Source: Neobacillus cucumis
GTDB lineage: Bacteria; Bacillota; Bacilli; Bacillales; Cytobacillaceae
DNA: 64,000 bases
Direction of reading: 5' to 3'
NCBI RefSeq assembly: GCF_002860255.1
Contig: NZ_PGVE01000035.1
Span: 62,001-126,000 of the forward strand
Position numbers and translations under genes: made by a program. A model generated the notes under the pieces. That model was not told the origin of the DNA, searched no databases, and worked only from the letters and a program-made list of their open reading frames with translations. This document shows, in pieces, positions 1 through 8,889 of the stretch; position 1 is the stretch's first letter; every line of letters starts with the position of its first letter.

Positions 1-223
1 GCGCAAGCACCATAAATCCTCCGACTCCTGATACTAGCCGATGAGCAAGCTCGATCATCAATTCAGGGGTTATTTCCGAGGGAACAAATTTGCCATTACA
101 TAAAGGCCAAGATCGGCCACAACCCATTCCAGAACCAGTCTTCGTTACCAAGGCACCGCCTATTAAAATAAATATCATTGCGATTGTAGTTGCAACCGCT
201 AACCATTTCAACGAACGCCGCAA
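1..223 (-). CDS. ctaA: Heme A synthase CtaA, N-terminal part (runs off the window)
   Basis: CtaA is the membrane enzyme that oxidises the C8 methyl of heme O to make heme A for the caa3 and aa3 oxidases. Only the first 74 codons are present; the gene continues beyond base 1. Translation shows a first membrane segment, then the extracytoplasmic Cys pair in CGRSWPLC (residues 35-42), and ELAHR with Glu58 and His61, the conserved Glu and heme-ligand His of the family. I chose a TTG start because AAGAGGTG lies 6 nt upstream; an in-frame GTG 9 nt earlier overlaps that site. It is divergent from ctaB, as in B. subtilis. Confidence 0.93.
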   Translation of the reverse strand, partial: MRRSLKWLAVATTIAMIFILIGGALVTKTGSGMGCGRSWPLCNGKFVPSEITPELMIELAHRLVSGVGGFMVLA

Positions 224-855
224 AAAATTCACCTCTTAAAAGTTCAATGATTTGTCATTGGATAAACCTGACAGTATAATAAATGCAAAAGTAACTAGAT
301 TTAAAATCCTTATTAATCATAACCAAATTATCCAAAAAAGAACAGAATTTTAGATGACAATTATTAAATAAAAAGTGGAGTCTGTATAATAACTATATTT
401 CACTATTATTATAGTGAAAACAGTTAAAAGGGTTGAATCTTCATTTTAAGTCTGTAAAATTAGATATAGAGGCATGCTAAAAGTACGTTTAAAAGAATAT
501 AAAGTAATATAAAACATACGGATATTTTCATTGATTTTCTAAAAAGGTTTAAAGAATCTTATGAAGTATAAAAAATGTAAGGATTTTCTAGTTTGTTAAA
601 CGTTTTGTCATAATTTGATCAAAAATTATTCAAAAAAAGTTCACAAAAATAGCCAAAAGTGTGATTTAATATACAGAGAAAGTGTTTTAGAAATCACGCT
701 TTTTAAGAAGCTAAACGACTTTTTGGTAGTAGATTTTATAGAAATAAAAGGGTCTCCCCTTTTGATAACCGTCAGCACTATATATTAAAAAAATCAGCAA
801 GTATTTATGTTCTTTATTTGGTGAATATTTGTTAGTAGGATTAGGAGGAAATGAT
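224..855. other. Divergent ctaA-ctaB regulatory region
   Basis: This AT-rich gap of 632 bp separates ctaA from ctaB and must carry both promoters. I see no convincing gene in it. In B. subtilis the equivalent region is bound by ResD and controlled by catabolite repression. A TTTGTGAA-like ResD motif occurs in reverse orientation at 640-647, and an imperfect GTGATTT/AAATCAC inverted repeat at 661-696. No clear TTGACA/TATAAT pair stands out. The strongest signal is the palindrome at 399-420, listed separately. Confidence 0.5.
399..420. promoter_or_regulatory. Perfect 9-bp palindrome, candidate operator between ctaA and ctaB
   Basis: The half-site TTTCACTAT is followed by a 4-bp TATT spacer and its exact complement ATAGTGAAA. 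The size and symmetry fit a dimeric repressor or activator site. It lies about 176 bp upstream of the ctaA start and 436 bp upstream of ctaB. It does not match Fnr (TGTGA-N6-TCACA), Rex or ResD consensus as I know them, so the binding protein is unknown. Confidence 0.4.
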
Positions 856-1794
856 ATGTCCAACTCTAAGGCATATGGAGATTCGGCCATTGAAAATGGT
901 GCTGCAAGTCTGCATGGAACAATCGGAAAAACGACAGCATGGAAAGACTTTATGGCGCTTATAAAAATTGGAATTGTTAATTCTAATTTAATTACCACCT
1001 TTACTGGTCTATGGCTGGCCCTTCATTTTTCCGGACAAAGTTTTTTAGATAATTTAGATATTGTATTTTTTACAGTCGCTGGTTCCTCTCTGATTATAGC
1101 TGGATCATGTGCGATTAATAACTATGTTGACAGAGATATTGATCACTTAATGGAGAGAACGAAATCAAGACCAACGGTTACAGGGAAAGTAGTGCCTGTA
1201 AAAGTTTTAGCTCTTGGTATTTTGCTTATTGGACTGGGAACACTGTGTTTATTCTTTACTACGATAACTGCAACAGTAATTGGACTGCTTGGAGTTTTTA
1301 GTTATGTTTTCCTTTATACACTCTGGTCCAAGCGCCAATTGGTATCCAATACTATAATTGGAAGTATTTCAGGGGCGGTACCCCCTCTAATTGGGTGGGC
1401 AGCTGTTGATGCTAATCTTGATATTATGGCATGGGCATTGTTTGTACTAATGTTTGTATGGCAGCCTCCTCATTTTTACGCTCTTGCTATGAGGAGAGTT
1501 AATGAGTATAGAGCGGCAGGCGTTCCTATGCTGCCAGTAGTTAAGGGATTTAAAACAACCAAGATCCATATTTTAGTTTGGGTGGCGGCGCTTCTGCCAA
1601 TCCCATTTTTCCTTGCTAAGTTAGGAATCCTATTCTTAATTCTGGCTACCGTATTAAATATAGGCTGGCTGGTATTAGGGATTTATGGATATAGGGTCAA
1701 AGATGACATTAAGTGGGCGAAACTAATGTTTGTCTATTCTTTGCAATATTTAACGATTATCTTTGTGGCGATGGTTATAGTTACATTAATTTAG
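856..1794 (+). CDS. ctaB: Protoheme IX farnesyltransferase (heme O synthase) CtaB
   Basis: CtaB transfers a farnesyl group onto heme B to give heme O, the substrate of CtaA. The 312-residue protein has the UbiA prenyltransferase pattern: many membrane helices, the Asp-rich motif [15 protein letters not shown] for polyprenyl diphosphate binding, and a second conserved patch [13 protein letters not shown]. The start at 856 has AGGAGG 7 nt upstream; the in-frame TTG at 829 has no such site. The gene heads the cytochrome caa3 locus and is separated from ctaC by 193 bp containing a hairpin. Confidence 0.95.
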   Translation: MSNSKAYGDSAIENGAASLHGTIGKTTAWKDFMALIKIGIVNSNLITTFTGLWLALHFSGQSFLDNLDIVFFTVAGSSLIIAGSCAINNYVDRDIDHLMERTKSRPTVTGKVVPVKVLALGILLIGLGTLCLFFTTITATVIGLLGVFSYVFLYTLWSKRQLVSNTIIGSISGAVPPLIGWAAVDANLDIMAWALFVLMFVWQPPHFYALAMRRVNEYRAAGVPMLPVVKGFKTTKIHILVWVAALLPIPFFLAKLGILFLILATVLNIGWLVLGIYGYRVKDDIKWAKLMFVYSLQYLTIIFVAMVIVTLI

Positions 1795-1813
1795 TTTTGC
1801 CTAGGTTCAAACC

Positions 1814-1843
1814 AGGAAAAAGAGACACTTTTTTCTTTTTCCT
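1814..1843 (+). terminator. Hairpin between ctaB and ctaC (possible partial terminator)
   Basis: AGGAAAAAGA and TCTTTTTCCT form an exact 10-bp stem around a 10-nt loop. There is no U-run after the stem, so a strong intrinsic terminator is unlikely. Partial termination, pausing or RNA processing would separate ctaB dose from ctaCDEF dose. Confidence 0.35.
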
Positions 1844-1987
1844 AATTAGATGATGGTTGTCTGTTATATATTTAGGGGTAAAACAGCAGCCTTCCATCAC
1901 AAATGAAGGGGAGAACCATTCTACATACTTCTTTGACCAAGCAATATTTTTTTAGAATTCATTAGCGAAAGAGGGGTTTGATTAAGC

Positions 1988-3049
1988 ATGAAAAGGCTTG
2001 CAAGGTGGCGTCTGATTTCGTTGTTTGCGATGTTAGCGCTCGTACTTTCCGGGTGTGGTAAACCATATTTATCAGCGTTAAAACCAGCTGGAGAAGTTGC
2101 AGACACACAATTTGATTTAATGAAGTTAAGTACCTATGTCATGGTAGGAGTCATCCTAGTGGTAGTGGTAATCTTTGTTTTGGTATTTCTTCGTTTTAGA
2201 AGAAAAGACGACAAAATACCAAAGCAAGTTGAAGGAAGCCATCGCTTAGAAATTATTTGGACAACGATTCCAATTTTATTACTACTCATTTTGGCTGTTC
2301 CGACTGTCGCGTCAACATTTAAGCTTGCTGATGTAGATCAGATGGATAAAAAGAATACAAAAGCACTTATTGTAAATGTAAGATCGCATTTATATTGGTG
2401 GGATTTTGAATATCCTGGTCAAAAAATTGTAACTAGTCAGGAATTAGTTGTTCCTACAAATGAAAAGGTTTATTTTAACTTAAAGTCTATGGATGTTAAG
2501 CACTCATTCTGGATTCCGGCTGTAGGTGGTAAGATTGATACCAATACAGATAACGCCAATAAGTTCTGGTTAGAGTTTGATGATAAGCGTTCAAACGAAG
2601 CAGGTAATCTTTTCTATGGAAAGTGTGCTGAGCTTTGCGGACCATCACATGCTTTGATGGATTTTAAAGTAAAAGCTATGAGCCGGGATAAATTTGATGC
2701 CTGGGTTACTGCAATGCAGAATGTAAAGGCACCACAAAAAGCCACTACTGCTTCAGCACAAAAAGGGCAAGAAATATTTAATCAAAGCTGTATCGGCTGT
2801 CATGCTGTAACACCTGCTAACAAAATGCCTGAGACTGCTCGTGTTGCACCTAACTTAACAAACTTTGGTGACAGATCACGTGTTGCTGGTATTTTAGATC
2901 ATAATAAAGAAGAACTAAAAAATTGGATTAAAAATCCTGAGACCTATAAGCCAGGTAATATGATGACAGGTAAGTATAACGTAGAAAAACTAACCGATGA
3001 AGATCTCAATAACTTAGCAGATTATTTAATGAGCTTAAAGGTTCAGTAA
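1988..3049 (+). CDS. ctaC: Cytochrome caa3 oxidase subunit II with fused cytochrome c
   Basis: This subunit carries the CuA centre that receives electrons and, in the caa3 type, its own cytochrome c domain. The 353-residue protein begins with a lipoprotein signal ending in lipobox LSGC, followed by two membrane helices. The CuA motif CAELCGPSHALM (about residues 213-224) supplies two Cys, Glu, His and Met ligands. A C-terminal cytochrome c domain has the heme site CIGCH (about residue 267) and a later Met region (NMMTGKYN). An RBS GAGGGG lies ahead of the ATG. It is the first structural gene of the oxidase operon. Confidence 0.96.
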   Translation: MKRLARWRLISLFAMLALVLSGCGKPYLSALKPAGEVADTQFDLMKLSTYVMVGVILVVVVIFVLVFLRFRRKDDKIPKQVEGSHRLEIIWTTIPILLLLILAVPTVASTFKLADVDQMDKKNTKALIVNVRSHLYWWDFEYPGQKIVTSQELVVPTNEKVYFNLKSMDVKHSFWIPAVGGKIDTNTDNANKFWLEFDDKRSNEAGNLFYGKCAELCGPSHALMDFKVKAMSRDKFDAWVTAMQNVKAPQKATTASAQKGQEIFNQSCIGCHAVTPANKMPETARVAPNLTNFGDRSRVAGILDHNKEELKNWIKNPETYKPGNMMTGKYNVEKLTDEDLNNLADYLMSLKVQ

Positions 3050-3083
3050 TAAAAGGGGAATTGGTTGAAAGGGAGGTAAAATT

Positions 3084-4949
3084 GTGAGTACCATTGCTCA
3101 AAAAAAGGGATTTGGCGCAACATTGTGGGACTATCTAACAACAGTCGACCATAAAAAAATTGCCATCCTATACTTTATCGCTGGTGGATTTTTCTTCCTA
3201 GTCGGTGGACTAGAAGCAGTATTTATCCGTATCCAGCTTGCAGTACCAAATAATGATTTTGTAAGTGCTGGTGCATATAATGAAATTCTAACCATGCACG
3301 GAACTACGATGATTTTCTTAGCAGCGATGCCGCTTTTGATTGGATTTATGAACGCAGTTATGCCTTTGCAAATAGGGGCTCGTGACGTTGCCTTTCCTTT
3401 TGTAAATGCTTTAGGATTTTGGTTGTTTTTCTTCGGGGGAATCTTCCTAAATCTTTCATGGTTCCTTGGCGGTGCACCTGATGCCGGCTGGACTTCTTAT
3501 GCATCACTTGCTTTACACTCAAAAGGACATGGGATTGATTTTTATGTTTTGGGTCTACAGATTTCTGGTATAGGTACATTAATTGGGGGGATAAACTTCC
3601 TAGTTACAATTATCAATATGCGGGCTCCAGGTATGACATATATGAGAATGCCTCTGTTTACTTGGACAACATTTGTTGCGTCTGCGTTAATTTTATTCGC
3701 ATTCCCTCCGTTAACAGTTGGTTTAACATTAATGATGTTTGACCGCCTTTTTGGAGGTAATTTCTTTGATGTTACAATGGGTGGTAATACGGTCATTTGG
3801 GAACATCTTTTCTGGATTTTTGGGCACCCAGAAGTGTATATTTTAATTCTTCCTGCATTTGGTATTTTTTCAGAGGTCATTCCGATTTTCTCAAGGAAGC
3901 GTCTATTCGGTTATTCATCCATGGTATTTGCAACTGTGTTAATCGGTTTCTTAGGCTTTATGGTATGGGCACACCACATGTTCACAACTGGTTTAGGTCC
4001 TGTTGCCAATGCTATTTTTGCTGTTGCAACAATGGCAATTGGTGTACCAACTGGTATCAAGATTTTTAACTGGTTGTTTACGATGTGGGGGGGAAGTGTC
4101 AAATTCACTACTCCAATGTACTGGGCTTTTGCTTTTATCCCTACCTTTCTTATGGGAGGGGTTACAGGCGTAATGCTTGCTGCTGCTTCCGCTGACTATC
4201 AGTACCATGATACTTACTTTGTTGTTGCGCACTTCCACTATGTTATTGTTGGTGGGGTAGTGTTCGGTATTTTCGCCGGCATACATCTATGGTGGCCAAA
4301 GATGTTTGGAACAATGTTAAATGAAGCGTTAGGAAAAATTACTTTCTGGTTCTTCTTTATCGGTTTCCATTTAACTTTCTTTATTCAACATTTCTTAGGT
4401 CTATGGGGAATGCCTCGACGTGTATTCACCTACCTTCCAGGTCAAGGTTTTGAAACAGCCAATATGATCAGCTCTGTTGGAGCAGCATTTATGTCGATTG
4501 GCGTTCTTGTCTTGCTTTATAATGTTATTTTAACTTCTGTGAAAAATGTTAAAGTTGGTAATGATCCATGGGGTGACGGAAGAACACTTGAATGGGCGAT
4601 TTCTTCACCGCCTCCATTCTATAACTTTAAGCAGCTGCCATTAGTTCGTGGATTGGATGCTTATTGGATTGAAAAAATGGAAGGTAAAAAGGGAATGACA
4701 CCGGCTGAGCCGCTTGGTGATATTCATATGCCTAACTCTTCATTTATCCCGTTTGTTATTGCTTTAGGATTGTTTATTGCTGCCTTTGGCGCAATGCATC
4801 ATCCTGATAAAGTGGCATGGTCATTACCTGTTATGATAATCGGATTATTAATAACATTTGCTTCATTGTTTACTCGTTCTGTCAAAGACGATCATGGATT
4901 CCATATCCATAAAGAGGAATTACAAGAAGAAAAGGGGGCTAAGGCATAA
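3084..4949 (+). CDS. ctaD: Cytochrome caa3 oxidase subunit I
   Basis: This is the catalytic heme-copper subunit, which reduces O2 at the heme a3-CuB centre and pumps protons. The 621-residue polytopic protein shows His72 in TMHGTTM (low-spin heme ligand), HPEVY (CuB His with cross-linked Tyr), HH in AHHMF, and HDTYFVVAHFHYV with the heme a3 and heme a ligands. It begins with GTG behind GGGAGGTAAAATT. Its stop codon overlaps the ctaE start by one base, which suggests translational coupling. Confidence 0.97.
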   Translation: MSTIAQKKGFGATLWDYLTTVDHKKIAILYFIAGGFFFLVGGLEAVFIRIQLAVPNNDFVSAGAYNEILTMHGTTMIFLAAMPLLIGFMNAVMPLQIGARDVAFPFVNALGFWLFFFGGIFLNLSWFLGGAPDAGWTSYASLALHSKGHGIDFYVLGLQISGIGTLIGGINFLVTIINMRAPGMTYMRMPLFTWTTFVASALILFAFPPLTVGLTLMMFDRLFGGNFFDVTMGGNTVIWEHLFWIFGHPEVYILILPAFGIFSEVIPIFSRKRLFGYSSMVFATVLIGFLGFMVWAHHMFTTGLGPVANAIFAVATMAIGVPTGIKIFNWLFTMWGGSVKFTTPMYWAFAFIPTFLMGGVTGVMLAAASADYQYHDTYFVVAHFHYVIVGGVVFGIFAGIHLWWPKMFGTMLNEALGKITFWFFFIGFHLTFFIQHFLGLWGMPRRVFTYLPGQGFETANMISSVGAAFMSIGVLVLLYNVILTSVKNVKVGNDPWGDGRTLEWAISSPPPFYNFKQLPLVRGLDAYWIEKMEGKKGMTPAEPLGDIHMPNSSFIPFVIALGLFIAAFGAMHHPDKVAWSLPVMIIGLLITFASLFTRSVKDDHGFHIHKEELQEEKGAKA

Positions 4950-5575
4950 TGCACGCTGAAGAAAAAATGACATTTGAAACATGGCCTGCAGAGCCGGAAA
5001 GATCTACCCTTGAAGCAAAAAATAAATTTGTTGGTTTTTGGTTATTCTTAGGCGGAGAGACTGTTTTATTTGCCTCTCTGTTTGCGACTTATCTTGCGTT
5101 AAAAGATAAGGTGCCTAATACAAGCCAGCCTTTAGCAAAAGAATTATTTGAGCTCCCGCTTACATTTGTGGCTACGATGCTGTTATTAGTTAGCTCTATC
5201 ACAAGTGTATATGCTATGTATCATATGAAAAATTTTGCTTTTAAGAAGATGATGCTTTGGCTTGGCGTGACTGTTCTATTAGGTTTAGGGTTCCTTGGCA
5301 GTGAGGTATATGAGTTTACAAATTATGTTCATGAGGGTCATAAATTTACTAGCAGTGCCTTTGGTTCAGCTTTCTATACACTTGTAGGCTTCCACGGAGG
5401 ACACGTAGCATTTGGTTTGTGCTGGATTTTAACATTGATGATTCGAAACTCAAAACGAGGCTTGAGTCTTTACAACGCACCCAAATTCTATGTTGCTAGT
5501 CTATATTGGCACTTTATTGACGTAGTTTGGGTATTTATCTTTACTGTAGTATATTTAATGGGGATGGTGGGATAA
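4949..5575 (+). CDS. ctaE: Cytochrome caa3 oxidase subunit III
   Basis: The third oxidase subunit has no metal centre and stabilises subunit I and its proton uptake. The 208-residue protein has five predicted membrane helices, a short charged N-terminus and the family motifs FWLFLGGETVLFASLFATY near the start and YWHFIDVVWVFIF near the end. The ATG shares a base with the ctaD stop (TAATG), and the next gene begins 1 nt after its own stop, so ctaD, ctaE and ctaF are tightly coupled. Confidence 0.96.
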   Translation: MHAEEKMTFETWPAEPERSTLEAKNKFVGFWLFLGGETVLFASLFATYLALKDKVPNTSQPLAKELFELPLTFVATMLLLVSSITSVYAMYHMKNFAFKKMMLWLGVTVLLGLGFLGSEVYEFTNYVHEGHKFTSSAFGSAFYTLVGFHGGHVAFGLCWILTLMIRNSKRGLSLYNAPKFYVASLYWHFIDVVWVFIFTVVYLMGMVG

Positions 5576-5576
5576 A

Positions 5577-5912
5577 ATGACAAATCAGCCATTAAGCTCA
5601 GGCAACCCAAGAGTTGATCTCGAATACCGTCGAAAAAAAAGCGCTGAAGAGATGCGTTATCAAGTCATTTCATTTACATTAATGATTTTCTTAACATTAG
5701 TAGCATTTGCTGCGGTAGCTGTAAAAGGATTTACTGCTTGGTTTACCGTTCCATTTATTCTTTTGTTAGCAGTGGTTCAAGTTGTATTTCAGTTGTTTTA
5801 TTTCATGCATATGAGCCATAAAGGACATGAAGCGCCAAAACTATTTCTTTTTTCAGGCATATTTGTAGCCTTAACAGCCATATTGGCATTTACAACTATT
5901 ATCTGGTGGTAA
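5577..5912 (+). CDS. ctaF: Cytochrome caa3 oxidase subunit IV
   Basis: This small 111-residue subunit has a polar N-terminal arm of about 30 residues and three membrane helices, with the FQLFYFMHMSHKGHE signature of COX4-like prokaryotic subunits. It is the last gene of the ctaC-F unit, because a strong intrinsic terminator follows directly. Its exact role in the complex is less defined than that of subunits I-III; the family is thought to help assembly or stability. Confidence 0.94.
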   Translation: MTNQPLSSGNPRVDLEYRRKKSAEEMRYQVISFTLMIFLTLVAFAAVAVKGFTAWFTVPFILLLAVVQVVFQLFYFMHMSHKGHEAPKLFLFSGIFVALTAILAFTTIIWW

Positions 5913-5919
5913 TCATATA

Positions 5920-5957
5920 AAAAGAAAAATCGGCTTTAAGCCGATTTTTCTTTTTAA
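5920..5957 (+). terminator. Intrinsic terminator after ctaF
   Basis: AAAGAAAAATCGGCTT and its complement form a long stem with a minimal loop, and the 3' arm ends in T-rich sequence. The flanking A- and T-runs mean it could work in both directions. Confidence 0.9.
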
Positions 5958-5977
5958 GGATTTGAAAATTTAATCTT

Positions 5978-6006
5978 TTGCGTGCTCTCTTAATGAAATG
6001 TATAAT
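5978..6006 (+). promoter_or_regulatory. Candidate sigma-A promoter of ctaG
   Basis: A perfect -10 TATAAT (6001-6006) lies 17 bp downstream of a weak -35 TTGCGT. It sits just after the ctaF terminator and 40 bp before the ctaG start, which fits separate transcription of ctaG. Confidence 0.5.
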
Positions 6007-6045
6007 AAAGACAAGATTCTTTAACTTAAATGAGGTGAGATCAGG

Positions 6046-6948
6046 GTGCTTTCTTTAGATATTTTTGGTTTTAACGCCCTTTGGAGCCCGTACTTTTTAA
6101 TTATATTGCTTGTATTTACTTTAGCTTTCTTTCTTATTACTACTAAATTTAGAACAAAATTTCAGAATAGCGAACCATTAACAACTAAACAAGCTAGCTT
6201 ATTTTTAACAGCGATGGTCTTGTTATATGCCATAAAAGGATCACCACTGGATTTAATGGGACATCTAATGTTCTATATACATGGAATTACGATGGTTTTG
6301 TTAGTTTTCTTAGTTCCGCCATTGTTTATTTTATCCATTCCAAATTGGCTATGGAGGACAATTCTCAATCTAAAGGGTATTAAACCTTTATTTATATTGT
6401 TTTCAAAACCGATCGTTGCACTGCTTTTATTTAATGCTTTTTTTTCTTTCTATCATATCCCAATAGTATTTGATCACGTCATGCAAAATAGATACCTCCA
6501 TGCGGGTTATTCGATCATTTTGTTTGTATTTGCAATCGGTATGTGGTGGTCACTGATTTGCCCGCTGCCCGAATTTAAAAATTTAACAGGGATTAAAAAG
6601 GTTGCTTATATTTTTGTGAACAGTATCTTAATTACTCCTGCTTGTGCGCTGATTATTTTTTCGGATAACTCATTATATGCAACTTACCATGATCCAAAGG
6701 TTTGGTCACAGGTAATGAGTTTATGTGTAGGTCCCATGTTTGATAATTTAAATTTAACAGGGCCAGAACTATTTAGCTCCATGTCAGCAGTAGAAGATCA
6801 AAGACTTGGCGGTGTGGTAATGAAAATCATCCAAGAGGTAATTTTTGCAGTAGTTTTAGGCCAAGTTTTCTTTGAATGGTACCGTAATGATCAGGAAGAA
6901 TCTGAACGTGAAATGAAAAAACATGTATTAAATCCCACTCTAGAATAA
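6046..6948 (+). CDS. ctaG: Cytochrome oxidase assembly factor CtaG (Bacillus type)
   Basis: This is a 300-residue polytopic membrane protein of the caa3_CtaG family, needed in B. subtilis for active caa3 oxidase and thought to help assemble the CuB site. It is unrelated to the Cox11-type CtaG of proteobacteria. Visible features are seven or so membrane helices and conserved His/Met-rich patches such as MGHLMFYIHGITMVLLVF and FYHIPIVFDHVMQNRYLHAGY. The GTG start has AGGTGAG 6 nt upstream. Terminators on both sides indicate a single-gene unit. Confidence 0.93.
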   Translation: MLSLDIFGFNALWSPYFLIILLVFTLAFFLITTKFRTKFQNSEPLTTKQASLFLTAMVLLYAIKGSPLDLMGHLMFYIHGITMVLLVFLVPPLFILSIPNWLWRTILNLKGIKPLFILFSKPIVALLLFNAFFSFYHIPIVFDHVMQNRYLHAGYSIILFVFAIGMWWSLICPLPEFKNLTGIKKVAYIFVNSILITPACALIIFSDNSLYATYHDPKVWSQVMSLCVGPMFDNLNLTGPELFSSMSAVEDQRLGGVVMKIIQEVIFAVVLGQVFFEWYRNDQEESEREMKKHVLNPTLE

Positions 6949-6973
6949 ACTCCCAACAAAGGGAGTTTTTTTT
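6948..6973 (+). terminator. Intrinsic terminator after ctaG
   Basis: AACTCCC, a 6-nt loop and GGGAGTT are followed by a run of T. The stem begins at the last base of the ctaG stop codon. Confidence 0.9.
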
Positions 6974-7052
6974 ATGAAATTACTAGTATTATTTGAAAAG
7001 AAAAGAGAACTAAACTACAATGGGGTTAGAATATTTGAGAGTGAGGATATAT

Positions 7053-7514
7053 ATGAATTTACCGATCTTACCTACCATTAGTACTTCCTTTATAGTTTTA
7101 AGTGCCATCACTGTGGCGATAGGCTGGGGGCAAATAAAACAAAGAAAAATTGAAGCTCATAAAAGAACAATGTTTGTTGCTGCTATTTTTGCGCTTATCT
7201 TTTTTATCATATACGCCACTAGGACCATATTTATTGGAAACACTTCTTTTGGCGGACCAGCAGATATAAAAATTTATTACACGATCTTTTTAGTTTTCCA
7301 CATTACTTTAGCAACGATTGGAGCGATCTTTGGGATTGTTTCTTTAGTAACAGGATATAAGAATAACCTGCCAATTCATCGCAAACTCGGACCTATTACT
7401 AGTTTTATCTGGTTTTTCACAGCCATTACAGGAGTTGCTGTTTACCTTTTGTTATATGTTTTTTATAAGGGTGGAGAGACAACATCTATGATTAAGGCAA
7501 TTCTTGGATTTTAA
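7053..7514 (+). CDS. DUF420 membrane protein (YozB/CtaM-like)
   Basis: This is a small polytopic membrane protein of 153 residues with about five helices and the DUF420 pattern: an early polar QRKIEAHKRTM segment and a late PIHRKLGPITSFIW segment. A member of this family, CtaM of Staphylococcus aureus, is required for maturation of a heme-copper oxidase. The position right after ctaG supports the same kind of job here, but substrate and mechanism are inferred. I prefer the ATG at 7053 (GAGTGAGG 8 nt upstream) over the ATG at 7020, which lacks a ribosome site. Confidence 0.85.
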   Translation: MNLPILPTISTSFIVLSAITVAIGWGQIKQRKIEAHKRTMFVAAIFALIFFIIYATRTIFIGNTSFGGPADIKIYYTIFLVFHITLATIGAIFGIVSLVTGYKNNLPIHRKLGPITSFIWFFTAITGVAVYLLLYVFYKGGETTSMIKAILGF

Positions 7515-7565
7515 AATAAATCTTAGTTAACAGGGCTAATTGGACATTTGAATTTTATGCAATAG

Positions 7566-7592
7566 AAAGGTGCTGTTTTTAGCACCTTTTAT
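7566..7592 (+). terminator. Intrinsic terminator after the DUF420 gene
   Basis: AAAGGTGCT, a short T-rich loop and AGCACCTTT are followed by TATT. It ends the oxidase assembly region. Confidence 0.8.
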
Positions 7593-7663
7593 TACATCAT
7601 TTTTAGTTTTCTGAATACTTATAAAACAATGCAGCCTAAAACTGTACTTTTGGAGGAGGAATT

Positions 7664-8839
7664 ATGGATATTAAATTACTTAAAGAGGATGATTACTTGG
7701 ATTCATTGAGACTTTCTGAGTATGCGTTCCAATACAATGTGCCAGAGGACAAGATTCCTGCTAGATTAGAAAATTTAAAATCTCATAAATTATTAGGTAT
7801 ACGAAACGGAAGCTCGCTTGCAGCAAAATTACATATCATACCTCTAGCCGTATCGATGAATGGAGCAGTTTGGAGAATGGGTGGAATTGCAGGTGTAGCT
7901 GCCTATCCTGAGTATAGACGCAGTGGATATGTTAAATCATTAATTATTGCAGCCTTATCTCAAATGCAGGAGGATGGACAAATCGTTTCTTTATTAGCTC
8001 CTTTTGACTTTGTTTTTTATCGGAAATTTGGCTGGGAAATTTTAAGTGATAGAAAGAAAGTCATCATAGAAAAAATGAATCTTAAATTCCTTAGTCCACA
8101 GCCCGGTATAATTAGACGTTATTCTAAAGCTGCCCATCAAAGCGAAATAGAAGATATTTATCAAAAATATTGTGAAAATTATACAGGTTTGCTATTCCGT
8201 GATACCAAGTGGTGGAAGGAACACGTGTATGATGATAATTCGCAAATGGCTGTCTATTATAATACTTTAAAAGAAGCAATTGGATATATTTTATATAATA
8301 TCAAAGATAGAAAAATGGATATTCAGGAAATGGCAGCTTTAAATCAGGAAGCACGAGAAGGGCTGTGGAATTTTATATGTCAGCATGATTCGATGGTGGA
8401 AAATGTTACTGTCACAACATCCGTTCATGATCCTTTTCCATATTACTTAAATCAGCCGAAATTAAAAACAGAAATAATGCCCTACTTTATGTGTAGAATT
8501 GTTAATGTCAAAGAGTGTCTAGAGAGATTCTCATTTAATAGGGGGTCAGAGCCTATTTTTCTTCATATTGAAGACCATTTTGCTCTTTGGAATAATGGAA
8601 CTTACTTAGTAGGTAATGATGAAGTCAAGGAATATAAAGCAAAACAGGGAAGTCAGTGCGTTAATCCGCCAAAAAGAGGGATACGATTGTCCATTAATGA
8701 GTTATCAACGATTCTATTTGGCTATAAAAGGCCATGTGAGCTTTATAATATGGGGTTAATAAAGGGGTCAAAACAAGATGTTGACCAATTCGAAACAATG
8801 ATTCCACAAATGAAATCAGCTTTCTATGATTTCTTCTAA
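7664..8839 (+). CDS. GNAT N-acetyltransferase, Eis-like
   Basis: This 391-residue protein has an N-terminal GNAT fold with the acetyl-CoA loop AAYPEYRRSGYVKSLI (about residues 85-100), a second degenerate GNAT half, and a C-terminal SCP2-like domain, the arrangement of the Eis family. Eis proteins acetylate amines such as aminoglycosides or protein lysines; the substrate here cannot be told. A strong GGAGGAGGAATT precedes the ATG. It stands alone between a terminator and a convergent gene and has no counterpart at this point of the B. subtilis map as I recall it. Confidence 0.8.
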   Translation: MDIKLLKEDDYLDSLRLSEYAFQYNVPEDKIPARLENLKSHKLLGIRNGSSLAAKLHIIPLAVSMNGAVWRMGGIAGVAAYPEYRRSGYVKSLIIAALSQMQEDGQIVSLLAPFDFVFYRKFGWEILSDRKKVIIEKMNLKFLSPQPGIIRRYSKAAHQSEIEDIYQKYCENYTGLLFRDTKWWKEHVYDDNSQMAVYYNTLKEAIGYILYNIKDRKMDIQEMAALNQEAREGLWNFICQHDSMVENVTVTTSVHDPFPYYLNQPKLKTEIMPYFMCRIVNVKECLERFSFNRGSEPIFLHIEDHFALWNNGTYLVGNDEVKEYKAKQGSQCVNPPKRGIRLSINELSTILFGYKRPCELYNMGLIKGSKQDVDQFETMIPQMKSAFYDFF

Positions 8840-8856
8840 TTAAGATATATAAGGAG

Positions 8857-8880
8857 GGCGCATGAAAAATTTCATGCGCC
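8857..8880. terminator. Palindromic hairpin between convergent genes
   Basis: GGCGCATGAAA pairs exactly with its complement across a tiny AT-rich loop. It lies between the acetyltransferase gene and convergent ylbA and could limit readthrough from both. There is no clear T-run on either strand, so its strength as a terminator is uncertain. Confidence 0.5.
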
Positions 8881-8889
8881 TATCAAACA

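Noticed and set aside
640..647. ResD-like motif upstream of ctaB
   Set aside because: A single short AT-rich match in a very AT-rich region; I could not pair it with a clear promoter, so it is mentioned only within the regional entry.
3542..4286. Long antisense frames across ctaD
   Set aside because: They mirror the hydrophobic codon use of ctaD, have no ribosome sites and no recognisable product.
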